The position numbers and the translations under genes were made by a program. DNA of 64,000 nucleotides from an uncultured Muribaculaceae bacterium (GTDB lineage: Bacteria; Bacteroidota; Bacteroidia; Bacteroidales; Muribaculaceae), in contig CAJUQP010000011.1 in assembly GCA_910588245.1 (NCBI GenBank), positions 15,265 to 79,264 of the forward strand. Direction: 5' to 3'. Position 1 is the first letter of the stretch; each line of letters begins with the position of its first letter. Below the pieces are notes generated by a model that was not told where the DNA came from, did no database searches, and was given only the letters and a program-made list of their open reading frames with translations. This document shows positions 1 to 8,107 of this stretch, in pieces.

Positions 1-17
1 CTTTCGTTTTCGGTTTG

Positions 18-25
18 CAAAATTA
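18..25 (-). promoter_or_regulatory. Candidate -7 box reading out of the left edge
   Basis: On the minus strand this reads TAATTTTG followed by C, a perfect match to the Bacteroidetes -7 box (TAnnTTTG). No clear TTTG lies 19-21 nt upstream. It would drive a gene that starts to the left of the window, so it cannot be tied to a product. Confidence 0.35.
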
Positions 26-141
26 CTCAATAATCCGTGGATAGCGGGCAATATTACTTTAAATCTTTGTAAAACCATATAAATCTTAATTGTAAAAAAG
101 TATATTTATGTTTTTACAATACCGGATTTTTCCAAATGAAG

Positions 142-149
142 TAATTTCG
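142..149 (+). promoter_or_regulatory. Candidate -7 box of the PI-PLC gene (TTCG variant)
   Basis: TAATTTCG, one mismatch from TAnnTTTG, lies 46 nt before the start codon at 196. No -33 TTTG is visible at the right spacing. The same TTCG variant appears upstream of other genes in this window (33736, 39717, 25004 minus). Confidence 0.35.
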
Positions 150-195
150 CACACGAATTAACAAATTTTGTTTTTCCAATACAATTTCACGACAC

Positions 196-1836
196 ATGAA
201 AAAACTAAAGAAAATCATGAAATTTGCGGCATTCCTTTTATTGCCGTTACCCCTCTTTCAAAGCTGTGGCGACGATGACACTCCTGTCGAGGAAGAAGTC
301 ATGCCCCCTATCTACCTTGGCTCCGGGCAGGCTTCAAGGACAGTGATGAGCGAGGCCGGACCGCAACACGGCCAGAAAGAGCGATCATCGAACAATTTCT
401 CCACAAGCGATATGGGTGGAGGCACCGCGATTTACTGGTCATGCCCCGAAGGGATCTCTTTCGATGTCAAGATCGACAAGACAGGGACGGATCCCTTCTA
501 TGCCAACGGAATCACCAACGGAACCATCACTTCATTCCAGGACAACTCAAAGTTCTACATCGCCAACCCGAGAAACGCAGAGAAAGCTTTCGAGGTGCAA
601 TATACCGTGTTTACTCCCGAAGACGGCGTGACGTATGTCTTCTCAGCCAAAGATCATATGTCGGGACAGAGCCACAGGTCAAGCAGTAATTTCAACCTTC
701 CGTATCTTGACAACAAAGGCTATGCCGTGGTATGCCCGAAAGGTGTCAGATTCCGCATCATGAAGGATATATCCGGGGGGAATGACGATGAGATTGTCAA
801 AGACGTGAAAGACGGAGACCTCATCAACCGGCTCGGAGGCGACAACCTCTATATAGCCGATGCAAGTGGTGCTGACAATTCATTCATGGTGTCGTTCACT
901 CCCCTTTCCGACCATTCCGAGTCTTGGATGTCGCATCTAAGCGATGACATGAATCTTTACGACATATCCATTCCCGGCACTCACGACTCCGGCACAAAAG
1001 AAGCCGACATGAACAGCGCTTCCTGCCAGAACTATACAATAGAGGAGCAGCTTTACGACGGTATACGTTTTCTTGATGTGCGGATTGACGAGCACCTTAA
1101 CGTGAACCATGGTGGAATTTCCTGCCATCTGAGTTTTAAGACTGTGTTGCAATGGTGTGATAAATTCCTCACGGAAAACCCTTCGGAGACCATCATCATG
1201 CGTCTTAAAGAGGAAAGTGGAACGATAGGCGGTGATCTCAATGTATTCTTCAAGGATCCGGCCAACCAGAAACTTGTTTCACGCTTCCTGCGCGACACCA
1301 GACTTCACAAGTTAGGTGAATGTCGCGGGAAAATTGTGCTTCTCAGGGATTTCGTGGAACCCGCGGACAATGGTCCCTGGGGCATACATATCACTCCCGA
1401 CTGGCCTCAAGACGGAAGCGGCACATTCGAAACCACAGGAGGTGTGAAATTCTATGTGGAAGACAGATTTTTCGACTTCTGGGCAGAAGTCGAACACGAC
1501 ACCATGGAAAAGAAAAGCCTGATAGAGGAATCTTTCAAGGCTCTCTCGAAAAGTGAATATAAATCTCACCTTTTCATCACCTTCAACAGCATCGGGATGC
1601 GAGGAATCACCACCCCTTATATGTATGCCTGGGGTGGCTCGACATGCGACAGACCGATGAATCCCATAATGTCTGATCTCATCAAGGATTATTTTGAAGG
1701 CAACAGGCCTGCAAGAGCCGGCATCATAGTCCTCGATTACTACGACAATCACAGCTATGATGACAAGCATTGCCTCGTGCAACGTATCATCAACCTTAAT
1801 TTAAAGAATGATATTGTATATCATTCCTCTCTCTGA
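196..1836 (+). CDS. Lipoprotein with C-terminal phosphatidylinositol-specific phospholipase C domain
   Basis: Predicted cell-surface or periplasmic lipoprotein of 546 aa that probably cleaves phosphoinositide or glycosyl-PI-type lipids. The N-terminus has a basic start, a hydrophobic stretch and a lipobox-like FQSC, followed by an acidic GDDD typical of Bacteroidetes lipoproteins. Residues about 75-135 and 165-235 look like two related beta-rich units (each with a CP-G-FR/FD pattern), which may be a substrate- or membrane-binding module. From about 245 the PI-PLC X domain begins. The two catalytic histidines are visible in IPGTHDSG (H263) and VNHGG (H305), and the DIS-IPGTHDS and FLDVRI motifs are intact. 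It is monocistronic, with a hairpin terminator 20 nt downstream. The family assignment is strong; the natural substrate is unknown. Confidence 0.85.
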   Translation: MKKLKKIMKFAAFLLLPLPLFQSCGDDDTPVEEEVMPPIYLGSGQASRTVMSEAGPQHGQKERSSNNFSTSDMGGGTAIYWSCPEGISFDVKIDKTGTDPFYANGITNGTITSFQDNSKFYIANPRNAEKAFEVQYTVFTPEDGVTYVFSAKDHMSGQSHRSSSNFNLPYLDNKGYAVVCPKGVRFRIMKDISGGNDDEIVKDVKDGDLINRLGGDNLYIADASGADNSFMVSFTPLSDHSESWMSHLSDDMNLYDISIPGTHDSGTKEADMNSASCQNYTIEEQLYDGIRFLDVRIDEHLNVNHGGISCHLSFKTVLQWCDKFLTENPSETIIMRLKEESGTIGGDLNVFFKDPANQKLVSRFLRDTRLHKLGECRGKIVLLRDFVEPADNGPWGIHITPDWPQDGSGTFETTGGVKFYVEDRFFDFWAEVEHDTMEKKSLIEESFKALSKSEYKSHLFITFNSIGMRGITTPYMYAWGGSTCDRPMNPIMSDLIKDYFEGNRPARAGIIVLDYYDNHSYDDKHCLVQRIINLNLKNDIVYHSSL

Positions 1837-1855
1837 AACCGGCTTATAGACAACA

Positions 1856-1887
1856 GAGGCCAACCGGGATCATTTCCGGCTGGCCTC
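1856..1887 (+). terminator. Hairpin terminator after PI-PLC gene
   Basis: GAGGCCAACCGG and CCGGCTGGCCTC form a 12-bp stem with one mismatch around a short loop, about 20 nt after the stop codon. No strong T-run follows, so efficiency is uncertain. Confidence 0.55.
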
Positions 1888-2239
1888 TGCCATATATTCC
1901 ACCCGCACGTCCTCACTCCTGACCATAAATCAATTGCCATGTTTCTTGCTAAAGGTTATTATGCGGATTAACCCTATGCTAAGTTGCTGAAAAAATATTG
2001 AAATGATAAAAGGTTTTCTTTCTGATTTTTCTTTATGACGACTACTTAAAAAGAATAATGATTAAAATTTTTGAACTTACGACAATTATCGTTATCTTTG
2101 TAAGATTTATGGCATGCTTCCGCCTAAATCAATTCCACCTGACTGTCATGGCGCCCGACGGGGGTATTTCCTCTTACACGCCATAACAATGATACATACC
2201 GGACAATGATTATTCGATATACCAAATAAATTTATCTAA
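1888..2239 (+). promoter_or_regulatory. Promoter and long leader of the M13 peptidase gene
   Basis: The AT-rich gap holds a good Bacteroidetes promoter: TTTG at 2070-2073, 19 nt, then TATCTTTG at 2093-2100. Transcription would start near 2107, leaving a leader of about 130 nt before the ATG at 2240. I see no ORF and no recognised riboswitch in the leader. Confidence 0.7.
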
Positions 2240-4282
2240 ATGAGACTTTCAAAAGCATTGTTTCTCCTGGTCATGGCAGGCACCTCTACGGCAGTCTGCG
2301 CCCAGGAACACCTGAAGAGCCTTGATCCCAAAGGCTTTGATCCGACAGTGAAGGCATCGGAAGATTTTTATCAGCACACCAACAAAGGCTGGATGGATTC
2401 TCATCCCCTCACTCCCGAATATGCCCGCTACGGCCAGTTCAATATCCTGAACGATTCAAGCAATAACCGTGTGCGCCGCATAGTCACCAATCTCGCCAAG
2501 ACAAATCCCGCCAAGGGCACCAACGCCTACAAAATAGCGGCCCTCTATGAGACAGCCATGGACTCCGTGCGCCGCAATAAACTTGGAGCTGAGCCTATCA
2601 AGGCCGATCTCGCACGCATTGAAAATGCAAAACCGGAGGAGATGGGCGACCTGTTTCTCTGGATCCAGAAGAATTATTCCTCCCCCCTTATGGGAGCCGG
2701 GCCTATGGAAGACCTCGCCAACAGCAAACAGTATGCCATGTATGTGTCGGGAGGCGCCCTCTCACTCGGCGACCGCGATTACTACCTTAAGAACGACAAA
2801 CGCAACAAAGAGGTGCGCGAGGCTTACCAGCGTCTGATCGAGGCTCAGATGATCAACGCCGGATACAGCAAGAAAGATGCTAAAAGGATCGTGAAGAACG
2901 TCATGAAAATTGAGACGCTCCTCGCCGACTCCACTAAGACACGCGAGGAAAGCCGCAATATCGCTGCCATGTACAATCCACGCAGCATAGCCCAGCTAAA
3001 GGAAGCTTACCCCAGCTTCCCCTGGGACACATTCTTCATAGAGACAATGGGAATACAGACCCCGGAGATGGTGATCGTCACCGATCCTCGTTGCCTCAAA
3101 CAGTCTGACAATCTTATGAAAACGCTGTCAGACCGCGAGAAGAAAGACTATTACCTCTGGAAGTATGTGGCAGGCGCCGCACCATATCTCAGCGACAAAT
3201 TCAGCGACACAAGCTTCCAGTTCAACAAAGTCGTGAGTGGCGTAGAGCAGCAGCAGCCACGTTGGAAGCGCGCGCTTGCAGTCACCGAGGGTGTGCTCGG
3301 AGAAGGTATCGGCGAGCTCTATGTTGAGGAATATTTTCCCGAAAGCTCCAAGCAATATATGCTCGGCCTTGTGGAGAACCTGCGCAACTCACTCGGCAAG
3401 CATATCATCAATCTCCCCTGGATGAGCGACGACACCAAAGTGCAGGCGCTCAAGAAACTCAACTCCTTCACAGTCAAAATTGGCTATCCCGACAAATGGA
3501 AAGACTACTCCGCTCTGGAGATAGATCCCTCCCTCTCCTATTGGGAGAACGTGCATAACGCCGATATGTGGTCGCAGCAACAGGAACTCGCAAAATGGGG
3601 CAAACCCGTAGACCGTACTGAATGGGGCATGACTCCCCAGACGATCAACGCCTATTACAATCCCGTAAACAATGAAATCGTATTTCCCGCAGGCATTCTC
3701 CAGGCACCTTTCTTCGATCCCGAAGCAAGCGACGCGGAAAACTACGGTGGCATCGGTGTTGTCATTGGCCATGAGATGACTCATGGATTTGACGATCAGG
3801 GACGCCAATTTGATGCGGAAGGGAATATGACCAACTGGTGGACTCCCGAAGACGCTGAAGCGTTCTCAAAACTGACCAAAGGACTCGTCGCACAGTTTGA
3901 CGAGGTCGAGGTTCTTCCTGGCCTGCACGCCAATGGGACATATACCTTAGGGGAGAATATTGCCGATCAGGGTGGTCTTCGTGTGGCCTATACCGCATTC
4001 CTCGACTCACAGAAAAAGAAAGGTGTCGATATCACCTCGGAATCAGCAAAGATCGACGGTCTCGATCCCTCGCAGGTTTTCTATCTGAATTTCGCCAATC
4101 TCTGGGCAGGCAACATAAGGGATGAGGAAATCCGATCCCTTACGACAGGCGATGTACATTCACTTGGCAAAAACCGTGTAAACGTATCGCTCCGCAATCT
4201 CGAACCCTTCTTCAATGCCTTCAGCATAAAGGAGGGAGACAAGATGTTCCGTCCAGCTTCCGAACGTGTGATAATCTGGTAA
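2240..4282 (+). CDS. M13 family zinc metallopeptidase (neprilysin/PepO type)
   Basis: Exported endopeptidase of 680 aa, the usual size for the bacterial neprilysin family, which cleaves short peptides in the periplasm or outside the cell. Residues 1-21 form a signal peptide ending in VCA before QE. The zinc motif HEMTH starts at about residue 511 inside VIGHEMTHGFDD. The third zinc ligand motif GENIADQGG follows about 60 residues later. The family's conserved NAYY and PAGILQAPFF upstream of the zinc site are also present. The protein ends in a short RPASERVIIW segment where many homologues have a CxxW tail. It has its own promoter and shares a bidirectional palindromic terminator with prs. 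The family is certain; a more specific gene name (pepO) is not assigned because the substrate is unknown. Confidence 0.93.
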   Translation: MRLSKALFLLVMAGTSTAVCAQEHLKSLDPKGFDPTVKASEDFYQHTNKGWMDSHPLTPEYARYGQFNILNDSSNNRVRRIVTNLAKTNPAKGTNAYKIAALYETAMDSVRRNKLGAEPIKADLARIENAKPEEMGDLFLWIQKNYSSPLMGAGPMEDLANSKQYAMYVSGGALSLGDRDYYLKNDKRNKEVREAYQRLIEAQMINAGYSKKDAKRIVKNVMKIETLLADSTKTREESRNIAAMYNPRSIAQLKEAYPSFPWDTFFIETMGIQTPEMVIVTDPRCLKQSDNLMKTLSDREKKDYYLWKYVAGAAPYLSDKFSDTSFQFNKVVSGVEQQQPRWKRALAVTEGVLGEGIGELYVEEYFPESSKQYMLGLVENLRNSLGKHIINLPWMSDDTKVQALKKLNSFTVKIGYPDKWKDYSALEIDPSLSYWENVHNADMWSQQQELAKWGKPVDRTEWGMTPQTINAYYNPVNNEIVFPAGILQAPFFDPEASDAENYGGIGVVIGHEMTHGFDDQGRQFDAEGNMTNWWTPEDAEAFSKLTKGLVAQFDEVEVLPGLHANGTYTLGENIADQGGLRVAYTAFLDSQKKKGVDITSESAKIDGLDPSQVFYLNFANLWAGNIRDEEIRSLTTGDVHSLGKNRVNVSLRNLEPFFNAFSIKEGDKMFRPASERVIIW

Positions 4283-4292
4283 GATACCAACT

Positions 4293-4344
4293 CATAAAAC
4301 ATACGGCCCCGGATCAGATCTGATCCGGGGCCGTATGTTTTATG
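4293..4344. terminator. Bidirectional terminator, 52-bp perfect palindrome
   Basis: Each arm is 26 bp with no mismatch and no loop, centred on AGATCT. The arm ends are AAAA/TTTT rich, so it can terminate in both directions. It lies between the convergent M13 gene and prs. Confidence 0.9.
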
Positions 4345-4411
4345 GGGATACTTAAAAACTCAGTTATGATTGAATATCATTTAATGGCCGGGCAGGGAAA
4401 AAGATCTGAGA

Positions 4412-4440
4412 CCTAAACCTTAAACTCGAAACCCTAAACT
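4412..4440. repeat. Short degenerate CCTAAAC repeats
   Basis: Three imperfect copies (CCTAAAC, CCTTAAAC, CCCTAAAC) sit just downstream of prs. They resemble the CCTTTAAC array upstream of 29015. Function unknown. Confidence 0.5.
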
Positions 4441-4442
4441 TT

Positions 4443-5387
4443 TCACTTAAACAGATACTGCGAGGAAATCGACTGGTTGTTGTGGATGCGGCGGATGGTA
4501 TCGGCAAAAAGCTTAGCCACAGGAAGCACCACAGCTTTCGGATTCTCTTTTCCGTAGGGTATGGAGTCAGTAAACACGATTTCGGTGAGTCCGGAGTTCT
4601 TTACCCTTTCCGTAGCAGGATCGCTCATTACGGCATGACTGCACAACGCACGCACGGAATTGGCGCCATTCTCAATAAGAAGATCCGCGGCCTTGGTTAT
4701 AGTTCCGGCGGTGTCGCTGATATCGTCGACAAGCACAACATTCTTGCCTGTGACATCACCTATAACTGTCATCTTCTCCACGACATTGGCCTTGGCGCGC
4801 TGCTTGTGGCAGAGCACGAGGGGGACGTCGAAATATTTGGCATATGAGTTTGCACGTTTCGCACCTCCCACATCAGGAGAAGCGATCACAAGATCCTTCA
4901 GATGCAAGCTCTCAATGTAAGGTATGAAAATTGACGAGGCATAGAGATGGTCGACAGGCACATCAAAGAATCCCTGGATCTGGTCGGCATGCAAATCCAT
5001 CGTGATGAGACGGTCTATTCCGGCCACACTGAGAAGATCAGCCACAAGCTTTGCGGCAATCGACACTCTCGGCTTATCTTTTCTGTCCTGGCGTGCCCAG
5101 CCGAAATAAGGCACTACAGCCACTATCGTGGCCGCTGATGCCCTTTTGGCGGCATCAATCATCAAGAGGAGCTCCATCAGATTGTCGCTGTTGGGGAATG
5201 TTGATTGCACCAGATAGACTTCCGCGCCGCGAATGGATTCCTCAAATGAGACCTCAAACTCGCCGTCGGCAAAAGTCTCTATTTTCATTTTGCCTAATTC
5301 TATGCCCAGATCCTTGCAGATCGATTCTCCCAGATAGTGACTTTTCGTACCTGCGAAAACCTTTATGGGCGGAAGGTAATTGCTCAT
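4443..5387 (-). CDS. prs: Ribose-phosphate pyrophosphokinase
   Basis: Cytosolic enzyme that makes PRPP from ribose 5-phosphate and ATP for nucleotide, histidine, tryptophan and NAD synthesis. The 314-aa product is full length. Visible class I PRPP synthetase motifs are the start KVFAGTKS, the ATP-loop region YFGWARQDRKDKPR, the MDLHADQIQGFF metal/flag region, and the PRPP-binding loop VVLVDDISDTAGT. I chose the ATG at 5387 (MSNYLPPI). The longer frame reaching 5444 would start inside the tail of the upstream GH13 gene and would carry the promoter -7 box (5414-5421, minus) in its coding sequence. It is the last of four minus-strand genes, with its own probable promoter. Confidence 0.97.
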   Translation of the reverse strand: MSNYLPPIKVFAGTKSHYLGESICKDLGIELGKMKIETFADGEFEVSFEESIRGAEVYLVQSTFPNSDNLMELLLMIDAAKRASAATIVAVVPYFGWARQDRKDKPRVSIAAKLVADLLSVAGIDRLITMDLHADQIQGFFDVPVDHLYASSIFIPYIESLHLKDLVIASPDVGGAKRANSYAKYFDVPLVLCHKQRAKANVVEKMTVIGDVTGKNVVLVDDISDTAGTITKAADLLIENGANSVRALCSHAVMSDPATERVKNSGLTEIVFTDSIPYGKENPKAVVLPVAKLFADTIRRIHNNQSISSQYLFK

Positions 5388-5413
5388 GATATGGAGTGGT
5401 AAAAAATTACTTG

Positions 5414-5421
5414 CAAAATTA
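5414..5421 (-). promoter_or_regulatory. Candidate -7 box of prs
   Basis: Reads TAATTTTGC on the minus strand, 27 nt before the prs ATG, and is the reason for preferring the start at 5387. The -33 element is not clear because that stretch lies in the end of the GH13 gene. Confidence 0.5.
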
Positions 5422-5424
5422 AAA

Positions 5425-7206
5425 TTATTTTTTCGATTTTCCACCTTTTCCGGAGGATTTCTTTTCCCCTCTGAGGGCTGAACCAGACATTTTGTGGTCT
5501 GTCAGTGCTTTCTTTTTGCCAATAGGGAGCACAAGGGCATCGCCTGCGCTCATATAGACAGTGAGCGGAAGTGTAGACGACAGATTGAGTTTGTGAGGTT
5601 TTCCCCAAAGCAGATCGGATGTCACAATCTCCCCTCTCTCAAGTCCCGACATTTCGAAAGCGAGATCGGGAATGACGAGGCTTACATGGCCTGCCTCTTT
5701 AGAGAAATTGGCCATTATCAGCAGTATGTCGTCCCCTTTATAGCGAAGAAACGCGAAATTCGTGTGTGGATTGAAACCCGGCAGACGAAGATTTACATAC
5801 ATGAGATCGAAAAAAGCACCTTCACGCAGAGCCTCACGCTCGTTGCAGAGAGTGAGCACGCTCTTGTAGACATTGCGAAGCCAGCGCTCGTGAGGGGAAA
5901 GCAGGGAGTCATCGCATGCTCCGTCGTGATACCAACGGCGAATAGTCGACACGCTCCAGTAGTCGAAGATGGTTGTCCTGTTGTTTTCGCCGGCGAAACC
6001 TTCATTGTCGCGCGCCGACTCTCCCAGTTCCTGACCGTAGTACATCAGGAAAGGTCCCCTCGAGATCATGGCCGACACCACAAGTGAAGGCACCACCCTC
6101 AGGGAATCTCCGGCATAGGCTCTCGATCCGAATCTTACCTCGTCATGATTCTCCAGAAAGTTCACCATGCGGTCGCCGATGCCGTCTACTGTCTGCCAGC
6201 ATCCGGTGAGCTGGGCCGCAGACCATCCCTGTGTCTCTATGCCGACCAACGTGTCATAAAGATTTACCTTATCATAGAGATAATCGAAGCATCCATAATC
6301 AAGGAACGGACGGTAGAGCGCCACATCATATATCTCACCGATGAAGAATATATGGGGATAGAGCTCCTTGACCTGGGGAATAGCCCAGTGCCAGAAAGCG
6401 AGCGGCACCATGAAGACCATATCGCATCGGAATCCGTCAATTCCCTTCGAGGCCCAGAACTTCAGGATGTGAAGCATCTTATGCCAGGTGTCGGGAATCG
6501 GGTCAAAATGGTCGGAGCCGTCGTTGTAGTCATGTCCGTAATTCAACTTCACAGTCTCATACCAATCGTTTGGGCCGCAGAACGCCGTAAAGCAGTCGTT
6601 GCCCGTAGCTTTTGCCGGAAACTCGACATATGGTTTGTCGCCCTCGGCACTGAGATTGATCGAAGGATAGAAAAGCTGGTTGGAGATATAGTAATAATTA
6701 TTGTCGGCGGCGAAATTCATATTTGTATTGTCGCGGAGACCGAAATCCTCCACCCCATTGGTAGCCTTGTCGGAATGATATACCCTCGCGGTATGGTTTG
6801 GAACATTGTCGATTATGATCTTCATGTTCTCATTATGGACACGTCTCACGAGGTTCTCGAATTCTTTCATCCTGTCGGGCACAGACTCAGCCAGGGCCGG
6901 ATCTATGTCATAATAGTCCTTTATGGCGTATGGAGAACCCGCCTCCCCCTTAACCACATTCGGATTGTCGGGATCGATACCGTATTCCGAGAAGTCGGTC
7001 TTGGTGGCATGCTCGATCACTCCGGTAAACCACAGACAGTTCACTCCGAGATCGCGTATGCTACGGAGCACATGAGACGTGTAATCATTGAGTTTACCGC
7101 TGCCATTCTGCGCAAGTGTTCCCCAGGGCACGCAGTTGGCATTGGTATTAGTCATTATTCTTGGAAATAATTGATAGATTATCAGTTTTTCCTTGGAGTC
7201 GTACAT
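5425..7206 (-). CDS. GH13 alpha-amylase family protein
   Basis: Glycoside hydrolase or transglycosidase of the alpha-amylase clan, 593 aa, with no signal peptide, so probably cytoplasmic glycogen or maltodextrin metabolism. The four GH13 regions are intact: DNVPNH (H138), GFRCD (nucleophile D262), IGEIYD (acid/base E291) and FLENHDE (D355). A C-terminal beta domain follows (about 480-560). The last 30 residues are Lys/Ser/Gly rich and probably disordered. It lies 20 nt downstream of the patatin gene on the same strand, so the two may be cotranscribed. The substrate cannot be told from the sequence; alpha-amylase, neopullulanase-like or trehalose-type enzymes all fit. Confidence 0.88.
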   Translation of the reverse strand: MYDSKEKLIIYQLFPRIMTNTNANCVPWGTLAQNGSGKLNDYTSHVLRSIRDLGVNCLWFTGVIEHATKTDFSEYGIDPDNPNVVKGEAGSPYAIKDYYDIDPALAESVPDRMKEFENLVRRVHNENMKIIIDNVPNHTARVYHSDKATNGVEDFGLRDNTNMNFAADNNYYYISNQLFYPSINLSAEGDKPYVEFPAKATGNDCFTAFCGPNDWYETVKLNYGHDYNDGSDHFDPIPDTWHKMLHILKFWASKGIDGFRCDMVFMVPLAFWHWAIPQVKELYPHIFFIGEIYDVALYRPFLDYGCFDYLYDKVNLYDTLVGIETQGWSAAQLTGCWQTVDGIGDRMVNFLENHDEVRFGSRAYAGDSLRVVPSLVVSAMISRGPFLMYYGQELGESARDNEGFAGENNRTTIFDYWSVSTIRRWYHDGACDDSLLSPHERWLRNVYKSVLTLCNEREALREGAFFDLMYVNLRLPGFNPHTNFAFLRYKGDDILLIMANFSKEAGHVSLVIPDLAFEMSGLERGEIVTSDLLWGKPHKLNLSSTLPLTVYMSAGDALVLPIGKKKALTDHKMSGSALRGEKKSSGKGGKSKK

Positions 7207-7226
7207 GATGCGGTTCGTATTATGGT

Positions 7227-8036
7227 TTATTCGTTTAGTATCTTCTCAAGTGCGCGACAGGTCGTATCGTAGCCTATCGCGACACCTTTATGCAGTCCTT
7301 TGAGATCGAATGTCTTCACTGTGCTCATATTCTCGATCTCTATAACATGGTCGCAAAGACGGATGTCCTGAGGCACATTAGCCTTCATCATAAGCTGGAA
7401 AGAACGGTAGGCAATGTCGATTATCGACGGTCTCCCTTGCGTGGCCCGCTTCATGGGATTGCAATTTATACCGTATAGGTCCGTACAGTATTCACGGATA
7501 GCCCACGCCGGAAGATTCCGGAGCACTCCACCGTCAACATAGTTCACCCCGTTGATCTTGATAGGATTGAATATGATAGGGATGCAGCATGAGGCAAGCA
7601 CACGTGGCACAATCTCACCCTTTCCCCATCCCACGGACTTGGCATGGTCGAAATCAGTGGCACAAATCACAGTGGGGATCTTCATATCCTCCAGATTCCT
7701 TACCGGAAGCCAGCGTTCGAGAAGTTTTCCGAATCTATCAAGCTTCATGAATCCATATTTTGGAATCGACCACTCCGTGAAATCATCAAGACTCGAAGCC
7801 TCAGTAAAACACTCAATAATGTCTTCAGGCGTAAGACCCGCGCCATAAAGAGCCGCGGCTATCGATCCGGCCGAGACTCCCGAGAGTATATCCGGATGGA
7901 GTCCGAATTGCTCGAAGGCCTTGAAGACACCAATATGGGCGAAACCCTTGGCACCTCCGCCACTCAGAGCAAGTCCGAGTGTGCGGTCACGCTTAAGGCC
8001 GAGCCGATCGAGTATTCCTTCTATTTTCCAGGCCAT
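7227..8036 (-). CDS. Patatin-like phospholipase
   Basis: Predicted lipid acyl hydrolase of 269 aa, about the size of small bacterial RssA/YlbK-like patatins. The Ser-Asp dyad is complete: oxyanion loop SGGGAKGFAHIG near residue 25, nucleophile GVSAG (S55) and DGG (D168). There is no signal peptide or TM segment, so it acts in the cytosol or at the inner face of the membrane. It lies between tamB (69 nt) and the GH13 gene (20 nt). A minus-strand TAAATTTG box overlaps the tamB stop codon and could give it a separate promoter. The partnership with tamB suggests a role in envelope lipid turnover, which is inference. Confidence 0.9.
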   Translation of the reverse strand: MAWKIEGILDRLGLKRDRTLGLALSGGGAKGFAHIGVFKAFEQFGLHPDILSGVSAGSIAAALYGAGLTPEDIIECFTEASSLDDFTEWSIPKYGFMKLDRFGKLLERWLPVRNLEDMKIPTVICATDFDHAKSVGWGKGEIVPRVLASCCIPIIFNPIKINGVNYVDGGVLRNLPAWAIREYCTDLYGINCNPMKRATQGRPSIIDIAYRSFQLMMKANVPQDIRLCDHVIEIENMSTVKTFDLKGLHKGVAIGYDTTCRALEKILNE

Positions 8037-8099
8037 CCGAGCAGATTTGTCTTATACATAATTATATCACGAAAGGCATTCGAAGCCTTTCCGTCTTTG

Positions 8100-8107
8100 C
8101 AAATTTA
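8100..8107 (-). promoter_or_regulatory. Candidate -7 box of the patatin gene
   Basis: TAAATTTGC on the minus strand, overlapping the end of tamB and 64 nt upstream of the patatin ATG. No -33 TTTG at the right distance. Confidence 0.4.

Noticed and set aside
6145..7170. Long open frame (341 codons) antisense to the GH13 gene
   Set aside because: It is the shadow of a strongly conserved GH13 gene with all catalytic motifs; the antisense product has no recognisable domain.
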